12,594 nt of DNA. It comes from DASPWW01 sp035461345 (lineage in GTDB: Bacteria > Actinomycetota > Thermoleophilia > Solirubrobacterales > 70-9). The position numbers and the translations under genes are program-made. The notes below the pieces were generated by a model, which saw only the letters and a list, made by a program, of their open reading frames with translations, was not told where the DNA came from and ran no database searches. Shown piece by piece: positions 1-5,368 of this stretch (position 1 is the stretch's first letter; each line of letters opens with the position of its first letter). The stretch is taken from NCBI GenBank assembly GCA_035461345.1, contig DATHVJ010000189.1:1-12594 (forward strand), in the 5' to 3' direction.

Positions 1-257
1 AGCTGGCGCCGCCGAGCTGGAGCGAGCCCTCGAACGATGTCGCGCGCGAGCTGCTGCCCGAAGGCGGCGACTACCGCCACCACCGGGGCGGCGAGGACAA
101 CGCCGACGCGCACCTCAAGAACCTGCTCGTCCACCACCAGGTGATCGTTCCCGTGACCGCGGGACGGCTCGACCTGGGACCGTGGCAGCAGGTCTTCTAC
201 ACCGAGTTCGACGGCCGCCGTGCGAAGCGGCTGGTCATCAAGGTGCTCGGCGAGTAA
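1..257 (+). CDS. yjbQ: YjbQ / UPF0047 family protein, C-terminal part (5' end outside window)
   Basis: Reading codons from base 3 gives 84 residues ending at a TAA at 255-257; the N-terminal part lies outside the window. The conserved tail of the YjbQ (UPF0047) family is visible: an E-N-A-D-A-H-L-K-N-L-L segment, a V-P-V-T-x-G-x-L-x-L-G-x-W-Q-Q core, and an F-x-E-F-D-G-x-R ending with a basic beta strand. Members are small (about 130-140 residue) trimeric cytosolic proteins. Some show weak thiamine-phosphate synthase activity, but the true role is unsettled. The gene ends 19 bases before the 3' end of a convergent minus-strand gene. A diverged copy of its last 20 codons recurs at 812-871. The family call is secure; the function is not. 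Confidence 0.85.
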   Translation, partial: LAPPSWSEPSNDVARELLPEGGDYRHHRGGEDNADAHLKNLLVHHQVIVPVTAGRLDLGPWQQVFYTEFDGRRAKRLVIKVLGE

Positions 258-276
258 ATCATTCGGGGCGAGCTAT

Positions 277-660
277 TCAGAGCTTGAAGCTCGGCGAGCG
301 GTCCGCCTTGCAGACGTGTTTGTGTCCCGCCCGCTTGCGGACGCGCTTCTTGACGTGCGCGTAGTACACGCCCGTCTCAGCGCCCGGGGCGGAGACGGCC
401 CAGATCCCCCTCCGGTTCGTGCGGGCCGTGCCGACGGGCGCGTCCATAGCACCGGGGTTCCGCTTCCAGACGGAGACCTTGCGCTTTCGCTTGCATGTCT
501 TCCGCTCCGATCTCACCTTGCCGAGGAAAGAGGTGTTGTCGACATACCCCGTGATTTTGATCTCCGAGTCCCAGCGGGCGACGTGTCCCGTTGCCACACC
601 GGCCATCGAGGCGAGCACAACTGACCCAATTACAGCGACGCAAAGCAACCGGCTGACCAT
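277..660 (-). CDS. Small basic secreted protein of unknown function
   Basis: This 127-residue protein starts at ATG 660 (minus strand). A good ribosome site, GGGGAGG, lies 7 bases upstream (complement of 668-674). Residues 1 to about 25 form a signal peptide: short positive start, hydrophobic core, then small residues (A-G-V-A-T-G) before the mature part, so export is likely. The mature chain is very basic and looks beta-rich. It has two cysteines, C56 (in K-T-C-K-R-K-R-K) and C117 (in H-V-C-K-A), which could form a disulfide, and a T-N-R-R-G-I-W-A-V strand like those of small carboxypeptidase-regulatory-type sandwiches. I recall similar short secreted proteins in Thermoleophilia genomes, but no function is known to me. 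Base composition is visibly less GC-rich than the metabolic genes. Its 3' end faces the yjbQ 3' end. Confidence 0.7.
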   Translation of the reverse strand: MVSRLLCVAVIGSVVLASMAGVATGHVARWDSEIKITGYVDNTSFLGKVRSERKTCKRKRKVSVWKRNPGAMDAPVGTARTNRRGIWAVSAPGAETGVYYAHVKKRVRKRAGHKHVCKADRSPSFKL

Positions 661-698
661 CTCGGCACCTCCCCTGTAGTCCTGGCAGCGTTTTTCGC

Positions 699-727
699 AG
701 CGTACCCCGAAGACGGCGGGACGGCAA
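699..727 (-). promoter_or_regulatory. Candidate sigma70-type promoter for the secreted protein gene
   Basis: On the minus strand, TTGCCG (complement of 722-727) and TACGCT (complement of 699-704) are separated by 17 bases. They sit about 40-65 bases upstream of the ATG at 660 and its GGGGAGG ribosome site. Each hexamer matches the consensus at four or more positions and the spacing is ideal. Hexamers of this quality arise often by chance, so this is only a candidate. Confidence 0.3.
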
Positions 728-811
728 TATGCCTGGCCGTACCCACGCCCGTTCCCACGGACTCGCCTAGGCCGCGACTTGCAGGAGGTTCCGGATCAGG
801 CATCCGGCCTT

Positions 812-871
812 TACACCGTGTTCGACGGGCGGCGGCCGAAGCGGCTGGTGATCAAGGTTCTAGGTGAGTGA
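812..871 (+). pseudogene. Remnant of a second yjbQ gene (last 20 codons only)
   Basis: These 60 bases match the end of the intact yjbQ (198-257) at about 50 positions by hand count. In the same frame they encode Y-T-V-F-D-G-R-R-P-K-R-L-V-I-K-V-L-G-E and a TGA stop; only two of 19 residues differ. Seven of the nine differences outside the stop codon are silent third-base changes, so this copy diverged while still under protein selection and was cut down later. Upstream (about 750-811) there is only vague resemblance, with no convincing start codon or upstream domain. It is most likely a dead 3' fragment of a paralogous or acquired yjbQ. The upstream flank has the divergent promoter region of the secreted protein gene. 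Confidence 0.7.
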
Positions 872-875
872 CCGA

Positions 876-914
876 TATACGCGGTAGGTTTGACACCCAA
901 CTGTACGGGAGGAG
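876..914 (+). promoter_or_regulatory. Leader of the first DUF4234 gene: strong ribosome site, possible promoter hexamers
   Basis: GGGAGGAG at 907-914 lies 6 bases before the ATG at 921, a strong Shine-Dalgarno match that fixes the start. Upstream are a TATACG (876-881), which could be a -10 box, and a perfect TTGACA (890-895). The two are in the wrong order for one promoter, and nothing resembling a -10 box lies 17 bases after TTGACA. The ribosome site is convincing; the promoter is not resolved. Confidence 0.4.
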
Positions 915-920
915 ACGAGG

Positions 921-1424
921 ATGGCGGATGAAGTCCAAATCGCACCGGGGGACGGGATCGCGAAGATCCGGCACCCGGTCGGGGTCGCCGTACTGACGCT
1001 GATCACGCTCGGGATCTACGGCCTCTACTGGTGGTACCAGGTCAACCGCGAGATGGTCGACCTGGGCAAGGCACGCAACGTCGACGGGCTCGGGGACAAC
1101 CCGACCACCTCGTTGCTCGCGTTCTTCCCCGGCGCGCTGGTGATCCTGCCTCCGTTCTTCTCGCTGTACAACGGGACACAGCGGATGAAGCGCGCCCAGG
1201 AGGTGACGACGGGCTCGACGCCGACCCTCAACGGCTGGATCATCGTGATCCTGATCGTCGTCGGGCTGAGCATCGTCGCCTACGGCTACATGCAGGCCGA
1301 GCTCAACAAGGCGTGGCGCGCGATGCCGGCCGGCGCGGTCGAGTCAGGAGCGCCCGCGGGCCAGATCGAGGAGCCCGCTGGACAGCCCGCCCAGCAGCCG
1401 GAGCAGCCCGGCGGCGGCGCCTAG
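921..1424 (+). CDS. DUF4234 domain membrane protein, copy 1
   Basis: This 167-residue protein starts at ATG 921 behind a strong GGGAGGAG site. The DUF4234 signature is clear: I-R-H-P-V (16-20), then a hydrophobic T-L-G-I-Y-G-L-Y-W-W-Y-Q segment (29-40) and N-R-E-M. Three membrane segments are likely, at about 20-38, 63-83 and 104-124. A short P/Q/G-rich tail (about 137-167) probably lies in the cytoplasm. DUF4234 proteins are small integral membrane proteins of unknown function, common in Actinomycetota and Bacillota. The gene is followed directly by a second copy in the same frame, separated only by its TAG stop and ten codons, so the two are almost certainly cotranscribed. Family secure, function unknown. 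Confidence 0.85.
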   Translation: MADEVQIAPGDGIAKIRHPVGVAVLTLITLGIYGLYWWYQVNREMVDLGKARNVDGLGDNPTTSLLAFFPGALVILPPFFSLYNGTQRMKRAQEVTTGSTPTLNGWIIVILIVVGLSIVAYGYMQAELNKAWRAMPAGAVESGAPAGQIEEPAGQPAQQPEQPGGGA

Positions 1425-1454
1425 TCGCTCCGCCGCGGCTCGGAGCCAGCTCCG

Positions 1455-1943
1455 ATCGCGGATCGGGTTCAGATAGACGGCGGTCCGGGGACGGCGAAGA
1501 TCCGTCACCCGGTCGCCGTCGTCGCGCTCGCGGTGGTGACCCTCGGGATCTACTTCCTGTACTGGTGGTACCAGGTGAACCGCGAGATGGTGGACCTCGG
1601 GCGGTCGCGGAACGCCGACGGCCTCGGGGACAACCCGTGGCTGTCGCTGCTGGCGATGTTCCCGGGCGGGCTGGTGATCATCCCTCCGTTCTTCTCGATC
1701 TACAACGGGGTTCAGCGGATGAAGCGCGCCCAGGAGGTCACGGTCGGTGAGGTGACGATGAACGGGTGGATCGTGTTCGGCCTCTATGCGGGATCGCTGA
1801 TCATCGGTGTCGCCGGGCTGCTCGTCCCCGGCTACATCCAGGACGAGATGAACAAGGTCTGGCGGGCGCCCGAGAGCCCGGCCGCGCAGCTGACCCTTGA
1901 CCCCGCGACGGCGGAGGCGCAGCGAAGCACCCTGCGGGAATGA
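1455..1943 (+). CDS. DUF4234 domain membrane protein, copy 2, lacking a standard start codon
   Basis: This is a tandem paralogue of the preceding gene, colinear with it for about 100 residues and roughly three-quarters identical by hand alignment. Shared blocks include A-K-I-R-H-P-V, Y-W-W-Y-Q-V-N-R-E-M-V-D-L-G, P-P-F-F-S and Q-R-M-K-R-A-Q-E-V-T. The codon matching copy 1's ATG is ATC (1455-1457). The frame is open back to copy 1's TAG (1422-1424) and contains no ATG, GTG or TTG before GTG 1533, which falls inside the first membrane segment. The start given here is by homology. It could use ATC behind a weak GGAG (1442-1445), arise by readthrough of the TAG, or begin at GTG 1533 as a shortened protein. 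Membrane segments are expected at about residues 20-38, 63-83 and 105-128. It ends 3 bases from the convergent ilvC stop. Confidence 0.65.
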   Translation: MADRVQIDGGPGTAKIRHPVAVVALAVVTLGIYFLYWWYQVNREMVDLGRSRNADGLGDNPWLSLLAMFPGGLVIIPPFFSIYNGVQRMKRAQEVTVGEVTMNGWIVFGLYAGSLIIGVAGLLVPGYIQDEMNKVWRAPESPAAQLTLDPATAEAQRSTLRE

Positions 1944-1946
1944 CTT

Positions 1947-2951
1947 CTAGTCCCCACCGATCCAGGGCATCATCGAGCGGAGGTCGGAGCCGACCTTCTC
2001 GACCTGGTGTCCCTTGCCCTCCTCGCGGAGGCGCTTGAAGTTCTCCTGCCCGGCGCGGTTCTCGGCGATCCACTCGTTCGCGAAATCGCCCGACTGGATG
2101 TCGGCGAGGATTTCGCGCATCGCCTTGCGCGTCTCCTCCGTGATCACCTTCTTGCCGCGGGTCATGTCGCCGTACTCGGCGGTGTTAGAGATCGAGTCCC
2201 GCATCCCGGTGATCCCCTTCTCGTACATCAGATCGACGATCAGCTTCAGCTCGTGGAGGCACTCGAAGTACGCGAGGCGCGGGTCGTAGCCCGCTTCGAC
2301 CAGGGTCTCGAACCCGGCCCGCACGAGCTCGGTCGCGCCCCCGCACAGCACCGACTGCTCGCCGAACAGGTCCGTCTCGCACTCGTCCTTGAACGTCGTC
2401 TCGATCACCCCCGCCCGCGTCCCGCCGATCCCCTTCGCGTACGCGAGCACGAGATCGTGCGCGCTGCCGGTCGCGTCCTGGTGCACCGCGATCAGGCACG
2501 GCACGCCACGGCCCTCGACGAACTGGCGCCGCACCAGGTGGCCGGGCCCCTTCGGCGCCACCATGCCGACGTCGACACCCGGGGGCGGCTCGATCTGGCC
2601 GAAGTGGATCGTGAAGCCGTGCGCGAACAGCAGCAGGTTCCCCTCAGCGATCCCGTCGGCGATCTCAGCCTCCCAGACGTCGGCCTGGCGCTCGTCCGGG
2701 AGCAGGATCATGACTACATCGCCGCGGCTGACGGCGTCGGCTACGTCGAGGACCGTGAGGCCCTCTCGCTCCGCCTCGGGACGGCTCGCGGAGTCGCGCC
2801 GCAGCCCCACGACCACCTCGATGCCAGAGTCCTTGAGGTTGAGGGCGTGGGCGTGCCCCTGGGAGCCGTAGCCGATGATCGCGACGGTCTTCCCCTCGAG
2901 CAGCGAGAGGTCGGCGTCGGAGTCGTAGAAGATGTCCTTTCCCTCGGCCAT
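1947..2951 (-). CDS. ilvC: Ketol-acid reductoisomerase (NADP+), class I
   Basis: This 334-residue class I enzyme converts 2-acetolactate or 2-aceto-2-hydroxybutyrate to the dihydroxy acids of valine/leucine and isoleucine synthesis, in the cytosol with NADPH and Mg2+. The Rossmann motif G-Y-G-S-Q-G-H-A (27-34) is followed by a phosphate-binding loop with R51-R52 and S54/S56, typical of NADPH preference. Catalytic H111 (H-G-F) and K134 (A-P-K-G-P-G) are present. Metal ligands fit D194 and E198 (T-D-L-F-G-E-Q) and E230/E234 (F-E-C-L-H-E); S255 lies in R-D-S-I-S-N-T. Length is normal for class I. The ATG is at 2951, 23 bases after the menE stop, so it probably shares a transcript with menE. ilvBN lie about 9 kb away. 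No strong ribosome site is visible. Confidence 0.96.
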   Translation of the reverse strand: MAEGKDIFYDSDADLSLLEGKTVAIIGYGSQGHAHALNLKDSGIEVVVGLRRDSASRPEAEREGLTVLDVADAVSRGDVVMILLPDERQADVWEAEIADGIAEGNLLLFAHGFTIHFGQIEPPPGVDVGMVAPKGPGHLVRRQFVEGRGVPCLIAVHQDATGSAHDLVLAYAKGIGGTRAGVIETTFKDECETDLFGEQSVLCGGATELVRAGFETLVEAGYDPRLAYFECLHELKLIVDLMYEKGITGMRDSISNTAEYGDMTRGKKVITEETRKAMREILADIQSGDFANEWIAENRAGQENFKRLREEGKGHQVEKVGSDLRSMMPWIGGD

Positions 2952-2974
2952 GGGAGACCGGCGATCCTAATCGA

Positions 2975-4300
2975 TCACCTGAGCGCCCTTCGGAGCACCT
3001 TCCCGGACGGCGTGCGCGGGAGCTCGGCCGCGAACTCGACCCGCTTGGGAACCTTGTGGCCCGCGAGCGCGGTGGCGCAGTGGCGTCGCAGCTCGTCCGC
3101 GGACGGCCGGACGCCCTCGTTCAGGACGACGACCGCGGTCACGGCCTGCTGCCACTCGGGGTCGGGCCGCGCCACCGCGGCGGCCTCGGCGACCGCCGGG
3201 TGGGAGAGCAGCACGTCCTCGACCTCCGACGGGATCACGTTCTCGCCGCCGGTGACGATCACGTCGTCGAGCCTGTCCTCGACGTACAGGAACCCCTCCT
3301 CGTCGATCCGGCCGAGATCGCCCGTGTGCAGCCACCCGTCCTCGTCCGCGAGGCCGGGCGCCACCGTCGGGCCCTGGACCAGGATCTCGCCGGCCTGGAT
3401 CCGCAGGTGCGTCGTCAGCAGCGGCCGGCCGGCCGAGCCGAGCTTGCGCGGCGCCTCGCCGGGCTCGAGCGTCGTCACCTGCGAGGCGGCCTCGGTCAGA
3501 CCGTAGGTCTGGATCACGTTCGCGCCCCGTCCCGCTGCCTCCTCGATCACCTCGACCGGCACCGGTCCACCCCCGAGCAGGATCGCGCGCGGTCCCGACA
3601 GGTCGACCCCGGCGGCCAAGAGCCGAACGAGCATCGTCGGGACGAGCGACACCAGTGTCACCTCGTCCCGCGACAAAGACTCGGCGACCCGGTCGACCGA
3701 GAACCCGTCGTGGACGATCGCGCCGGTTCCGTAGATCACCGACCGCATCAGGATCGACTGTCCGGAGACATGGTGCAGGGGCACGCAGCAGAGCCACCGA
3801 TCAACAGGGTCGACCCCGATCTTGAACGCGGAGCCGACCGCGCTCCACAGGTGGTTCCCGTACGTGAGCGCGACCGACCGCGCGCGCCCGGAGGTCCCGC
3901 TCGTGCGGATCCGGCAGTGCACCGCCTCGAGGTCGTGCTCGCCGAGCAGCGGCAGGTCCGCCTCCGGGCCGCCGGCGTCCTCGGGCCCCGACACGACCAG
4001 GGCGGGCCCGGCGTCCGCGATCGCCGTTTTGCGCTCCGCCGCGGTGAGCCGTGGGTCGAGGGGGTGGATGACCGCCCCGAGCTTCATCAACGCCTGTAGG
4101 AGCACGACGTGGTCCGCGCCGGCGGGCAACTCGACCACGACGGCGGCGTCCCTTCGAACCCCCCTCGCCGCAAGCCGCCTCGCCGCGGCGATCGCCTCGC
4201 TCTCCAGCTCAGCGTAGGTGAGCACGCGCCCCGACGCGACCAGCGCCGTGCGATCGGGGCTGGTGAGCGCGCGTTGGGAGAGCCAGTTGTCGAGCAGCAC
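2975..4300 (-). CDS. menE: o-Succinylbenzoate--CoA ligase
   Basis: An AMP-forming (ANL superfamily) ligase that activates o-succinylbenzoate with ATP and CoA for MenB. I place the start at GTG 4300 (441 residues, opening V-L-L-D-N-W-L-S-Q-R-A), where family similarity begins. The frame stays open upstream to 4426, but that part is arginine-rich and overlaps menB. Motifs in order: phosphate loop T-S-G-T-S-G-R-A-R (133-141), T-Y-G-L-T-E (265-270), H-T-G-D-L-G (325-330), G-G-E-N (351-354), and the C-terminal P-S-G-K with adenylation lysine K434. The phosphate loop has R where most relatives have K. Alone, the sequence says only acyl-CoA ligase; the adjacent menB, menA, menC and menD make MenE very likely. 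It diverges from menB and precedes ilvC by 23 bases. Confidence 0.9.
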   Translation of the reverse strand: MLLDNWLSQRALTSPDRTALVASGRVLTYAELESEAIAAARRLAARGVRRDAAVVVELPAGADHVVLLQALMKLGAVIHPLDPRLTAAERKTAIADAGPALVVSGPEDAGGPEADLPLLGEHDLEAVHCRIRTSGTSGRARSVALTYGNHLWSAVGSAFKIGVDPVDRWLCCVPLHHVSGQSILMRSVIYGTGAIVHDGFSVDRVAESLSRDEVTLVSLVPTMLVRLLAAGVDLSGPRAILLGGGPVPVEVIEEAAGRGANVIQTYGLTEAASQVTTLEPGEAPRKLGSAGRPLLTTHLRIQAGEILVQGPTVAPGLADEDGWLHTGDLGRIDEEGFLYVEDRLDDVIVTGGENVIPSEVEDVLLSHPAVAEAAAVARPDPEWQQAVTAVVVLNEGVRPSADELRRHCATALAGHKVPKRVEFAAELPRTPSGKVLRRALR

Positions 4301-4394
4301 CGTGGTAAGGGATGAGGCGGAGCTACGGGCTATCGTTGCTCCGCATTCTTGCGGCCAGCGGCGTCTCAGGGGGCGCCGCGGAGCACTGAGCCAG
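4301..4394. promoter_or_regulatory. Divergent menE/menB intergenic region
   Basis: These 94 bases separate the chosen starts of menE (minus) and menB (plus), so promoters for both should lie here. No convincing -35/-10 pair is visible on either strand; TATCGT at 4331-4336 is the nearest to a plus-strand -10 box. A 7-base inverted repeat GCGGAGC (4317-4323) / GCTCCGC (4338-4344) brackets that box, and GCGGAGC recurs at 4378-4384, just upstream of menB. This arrangement would suit an operator acting on both genes, but such short GC-rich repeats are expected by chance. Confidence 0.3.
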
Positions 4395-5273
4395 ATGCCG
4401 ACACCACACAAGGACGCTCCCCCCACAGACGAGCTCTACGCCCCGATCGAGTGGCGTGCCGACGCGGAGTTCGAGGACATCGTCTATGAGCGCGGTGAAG
4501 GGATCGCGAAGATCACGATCAACCGCCCCGAGGTACGCAACGCGTTCCGCCCCCAGACCCTGCGCGAGCTCCGCGCCGCGTTCGACCTCGCGCGCGACGA
4601 CCTCGACGTGGCGACGATCGTCTTCACCGGCGCCGGAAGGGACGCGTTCTGCTCCGGCGGCGACCAGCGGATCCGGGGCGACGACGGCTACATCGGGGAC
4701 GATGAAATCGCCCGCGAGGGGGTCGGACGGCTCGACGTCGGCGACCTCCACGTCCAGATCCGGCGGCTGCCGAAGCCGGTGGTGGCGATGGTCGCGGGAT
4801 ACGCGGTCGGCGGCGGGCACATCCTGCACCTCGTCTGCGACCTGACGATCGCCGCCGACAACGCGCGCTTCGGCCAGACCGGACCGCGCGTAGGCAGCTT
4901 CGACGGCGGCTTTGGCGCCGGCCTCCTCGCGCGCCAGGTGGGGGCCAAGCGCGCGAAGGAGATCTGGTTCCTGTGCCGGCTGTACGATGCGCGCGAGGCG
5001 GCGGACATGGGGCTGGTCAACGCCGTCGTCCCGGTCGACGAGCTCGAGCGCGAGACGGTGCGCTGGTGTCGCGAGATGGCGGCGCTGTCGCCGCTGTCGC
5101 TGCGCTTGCTGAAGGCGAGCTTCAACGCCGCCGAGGACGGGCTGACCGGCCTCCAGCAGCTCTCCCATGACGCGACGCTGCTCTTCTACATGACCGAAGA
5201 GGGCCAGGAGGGCCGCGACGCGTACGTCCACGGCCGCCGGCCGGACTTCTCGAAGTTCCCAAAGAGACCGTGA
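4395..5273 (+). CDS. menB: 1,4-Dihydroxy-2-naphthoyl-CoA synthase
   Basis: This 292-residue crotonase-fold enzyme closes the second ring of naphthoquinone, turning o-succinylbenzoyl-CoA into DHNA-CoA. ATG 4395 is chosen because the conserved N-terminus (W-R-A-D-A-E-F-E-D-I-V-Y-E) follows soon after; the frame is open upstream but not MenB-like. Landmarks: I-N-R-P-E-V-R-N-A-F-R-P (42-53), oxyanion segments F-C-S-G-G-D-Q (85-91) and G-Y-A-V-G-G-G-H (135-142), Q-T-G-P-R-V-G-S-F-D-G-G (161-172), and the C-terminal P-D-F-S-K-F-P near the end. G163, at the position of E. coli Gly156, marks the bicarbonate-using type I group; M. tuberculosis MenB has Asp185 there. First gene of a plus-strand series with menA, menC and menD. 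Confidence 0.95.
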   Translation: MPTPHKDAPPTDELYAPIEWRADAEFEDIVYERGEGIAKITINRPEVRNAFRPQTLRELRAAFDLARDDLDVATIVFTGAGRDAFCSGGDQRIRGDDGYIGDDEIAREGVGRLDVGDLHVQIRRLPKPVVAMVAGYAVGGGHILHLVCDLTIAADNARFGQTGPRVGSFDGGFGAGLLARQVGAKRAKEIWFLCRLYDAREAADMGLVNAVVPVDELERETVRWCREMAALSPLSLRLLKASFNAAEDGLTGLQQLSHDATLLFYMTEEGQEGRDAYVHGRRPDFSKFPKRP

Positions 5274-5286
5274 GGGTGCGGACCAC

Positions 5287-5364
5287 CCGCCCGCGGCGGA
5301 CGCGAGAGCGAGCGAGCGTCCATGCCTGATTCTTCGCGAACGAGCGGAGCGAGTACGCGGGCGG
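5287..5364. repeat. Inverted repeat in the menB-menA gap
   Basis: The 95-base gap 5274-5368 is the only sizeable spacer within the plus-strand men series. CCGCCCGCG (5287-5295) and CGCGGGCGG (5356-5364) are perfect 9-base inverted copies with 60 bases between. Two purine-rich segments lie between them: gagagcgagcgagcgtcc (5304-5321) and cgaacgagcggagcgag (5338-5354). The right arm ends 4 bases before the proposed menA start, so pairing would cover the ribosome-binding region. No T-tract follows, so this is not an obvious terminator. Chance pairing in GC-rich DNA is a fair alternative. Confidence 0.35.
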
Positions 5365-5368
5365 AACA

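Larger units (their letters stand above)
921..1943 (+). repeat. Tandem gene duplication (two DUF4234 units)
   Basis: Bases from about 957 to 1240 and from about 1491 to 1770 align without large gaps and share long identical runs, for example around the tggtggtaccaggt and gcggatgaagcgcgcccagg stretches. The C-terminal tails differ entirely: P/Q/G-rich in copy 1, while copy 2 has A-Q-L-T-L-D-P and ends R-S-T-L-R-E. Divergence is spread over the whole length, so the duplication is not recent. The three-residue I-R-H motif opens both hydrophobic parts. Confidence 0.8.

Noticed and set aside
280..292. Perfect palindrome GAGCTT-G-AAGCTC as a terminator for yjbQ
   Set aside because: The stem is only about 4-6 pairs with an impossibly small or tiny loop, has no T-tract, and lies within the 3' coding end of the secreted-protein gene.
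890..895. Perfect TTGACA as a -35 box for the DUF4234 gene
   Set aside because: No -10-like hexamer lies 16-18 bases downstream; that interval is the ribosome-binding site and start region.
2007..3506. A 499-codon plus-strand open frame opposite ilvC and menE
   Set aside because: It is antisense to two well-supported enzymes and has no recognisable motifs; long antisense frames are expected at this GC content.
4218..4394. N-terminal extension of MenB to an upstream start
   Set aside because: The added residues lie antisense to the menE 5' end and do not resemble MenB; ATG 4395 gives a normal-length protein.
4301..4426. N-terminal extension of MenE to ATG 4426
   Set aside because: The added 42 residues are arginine-rich, show no family similarity and would overlap the menB start on the other strand; GTG 4300 fits MenE length and N-terminus.
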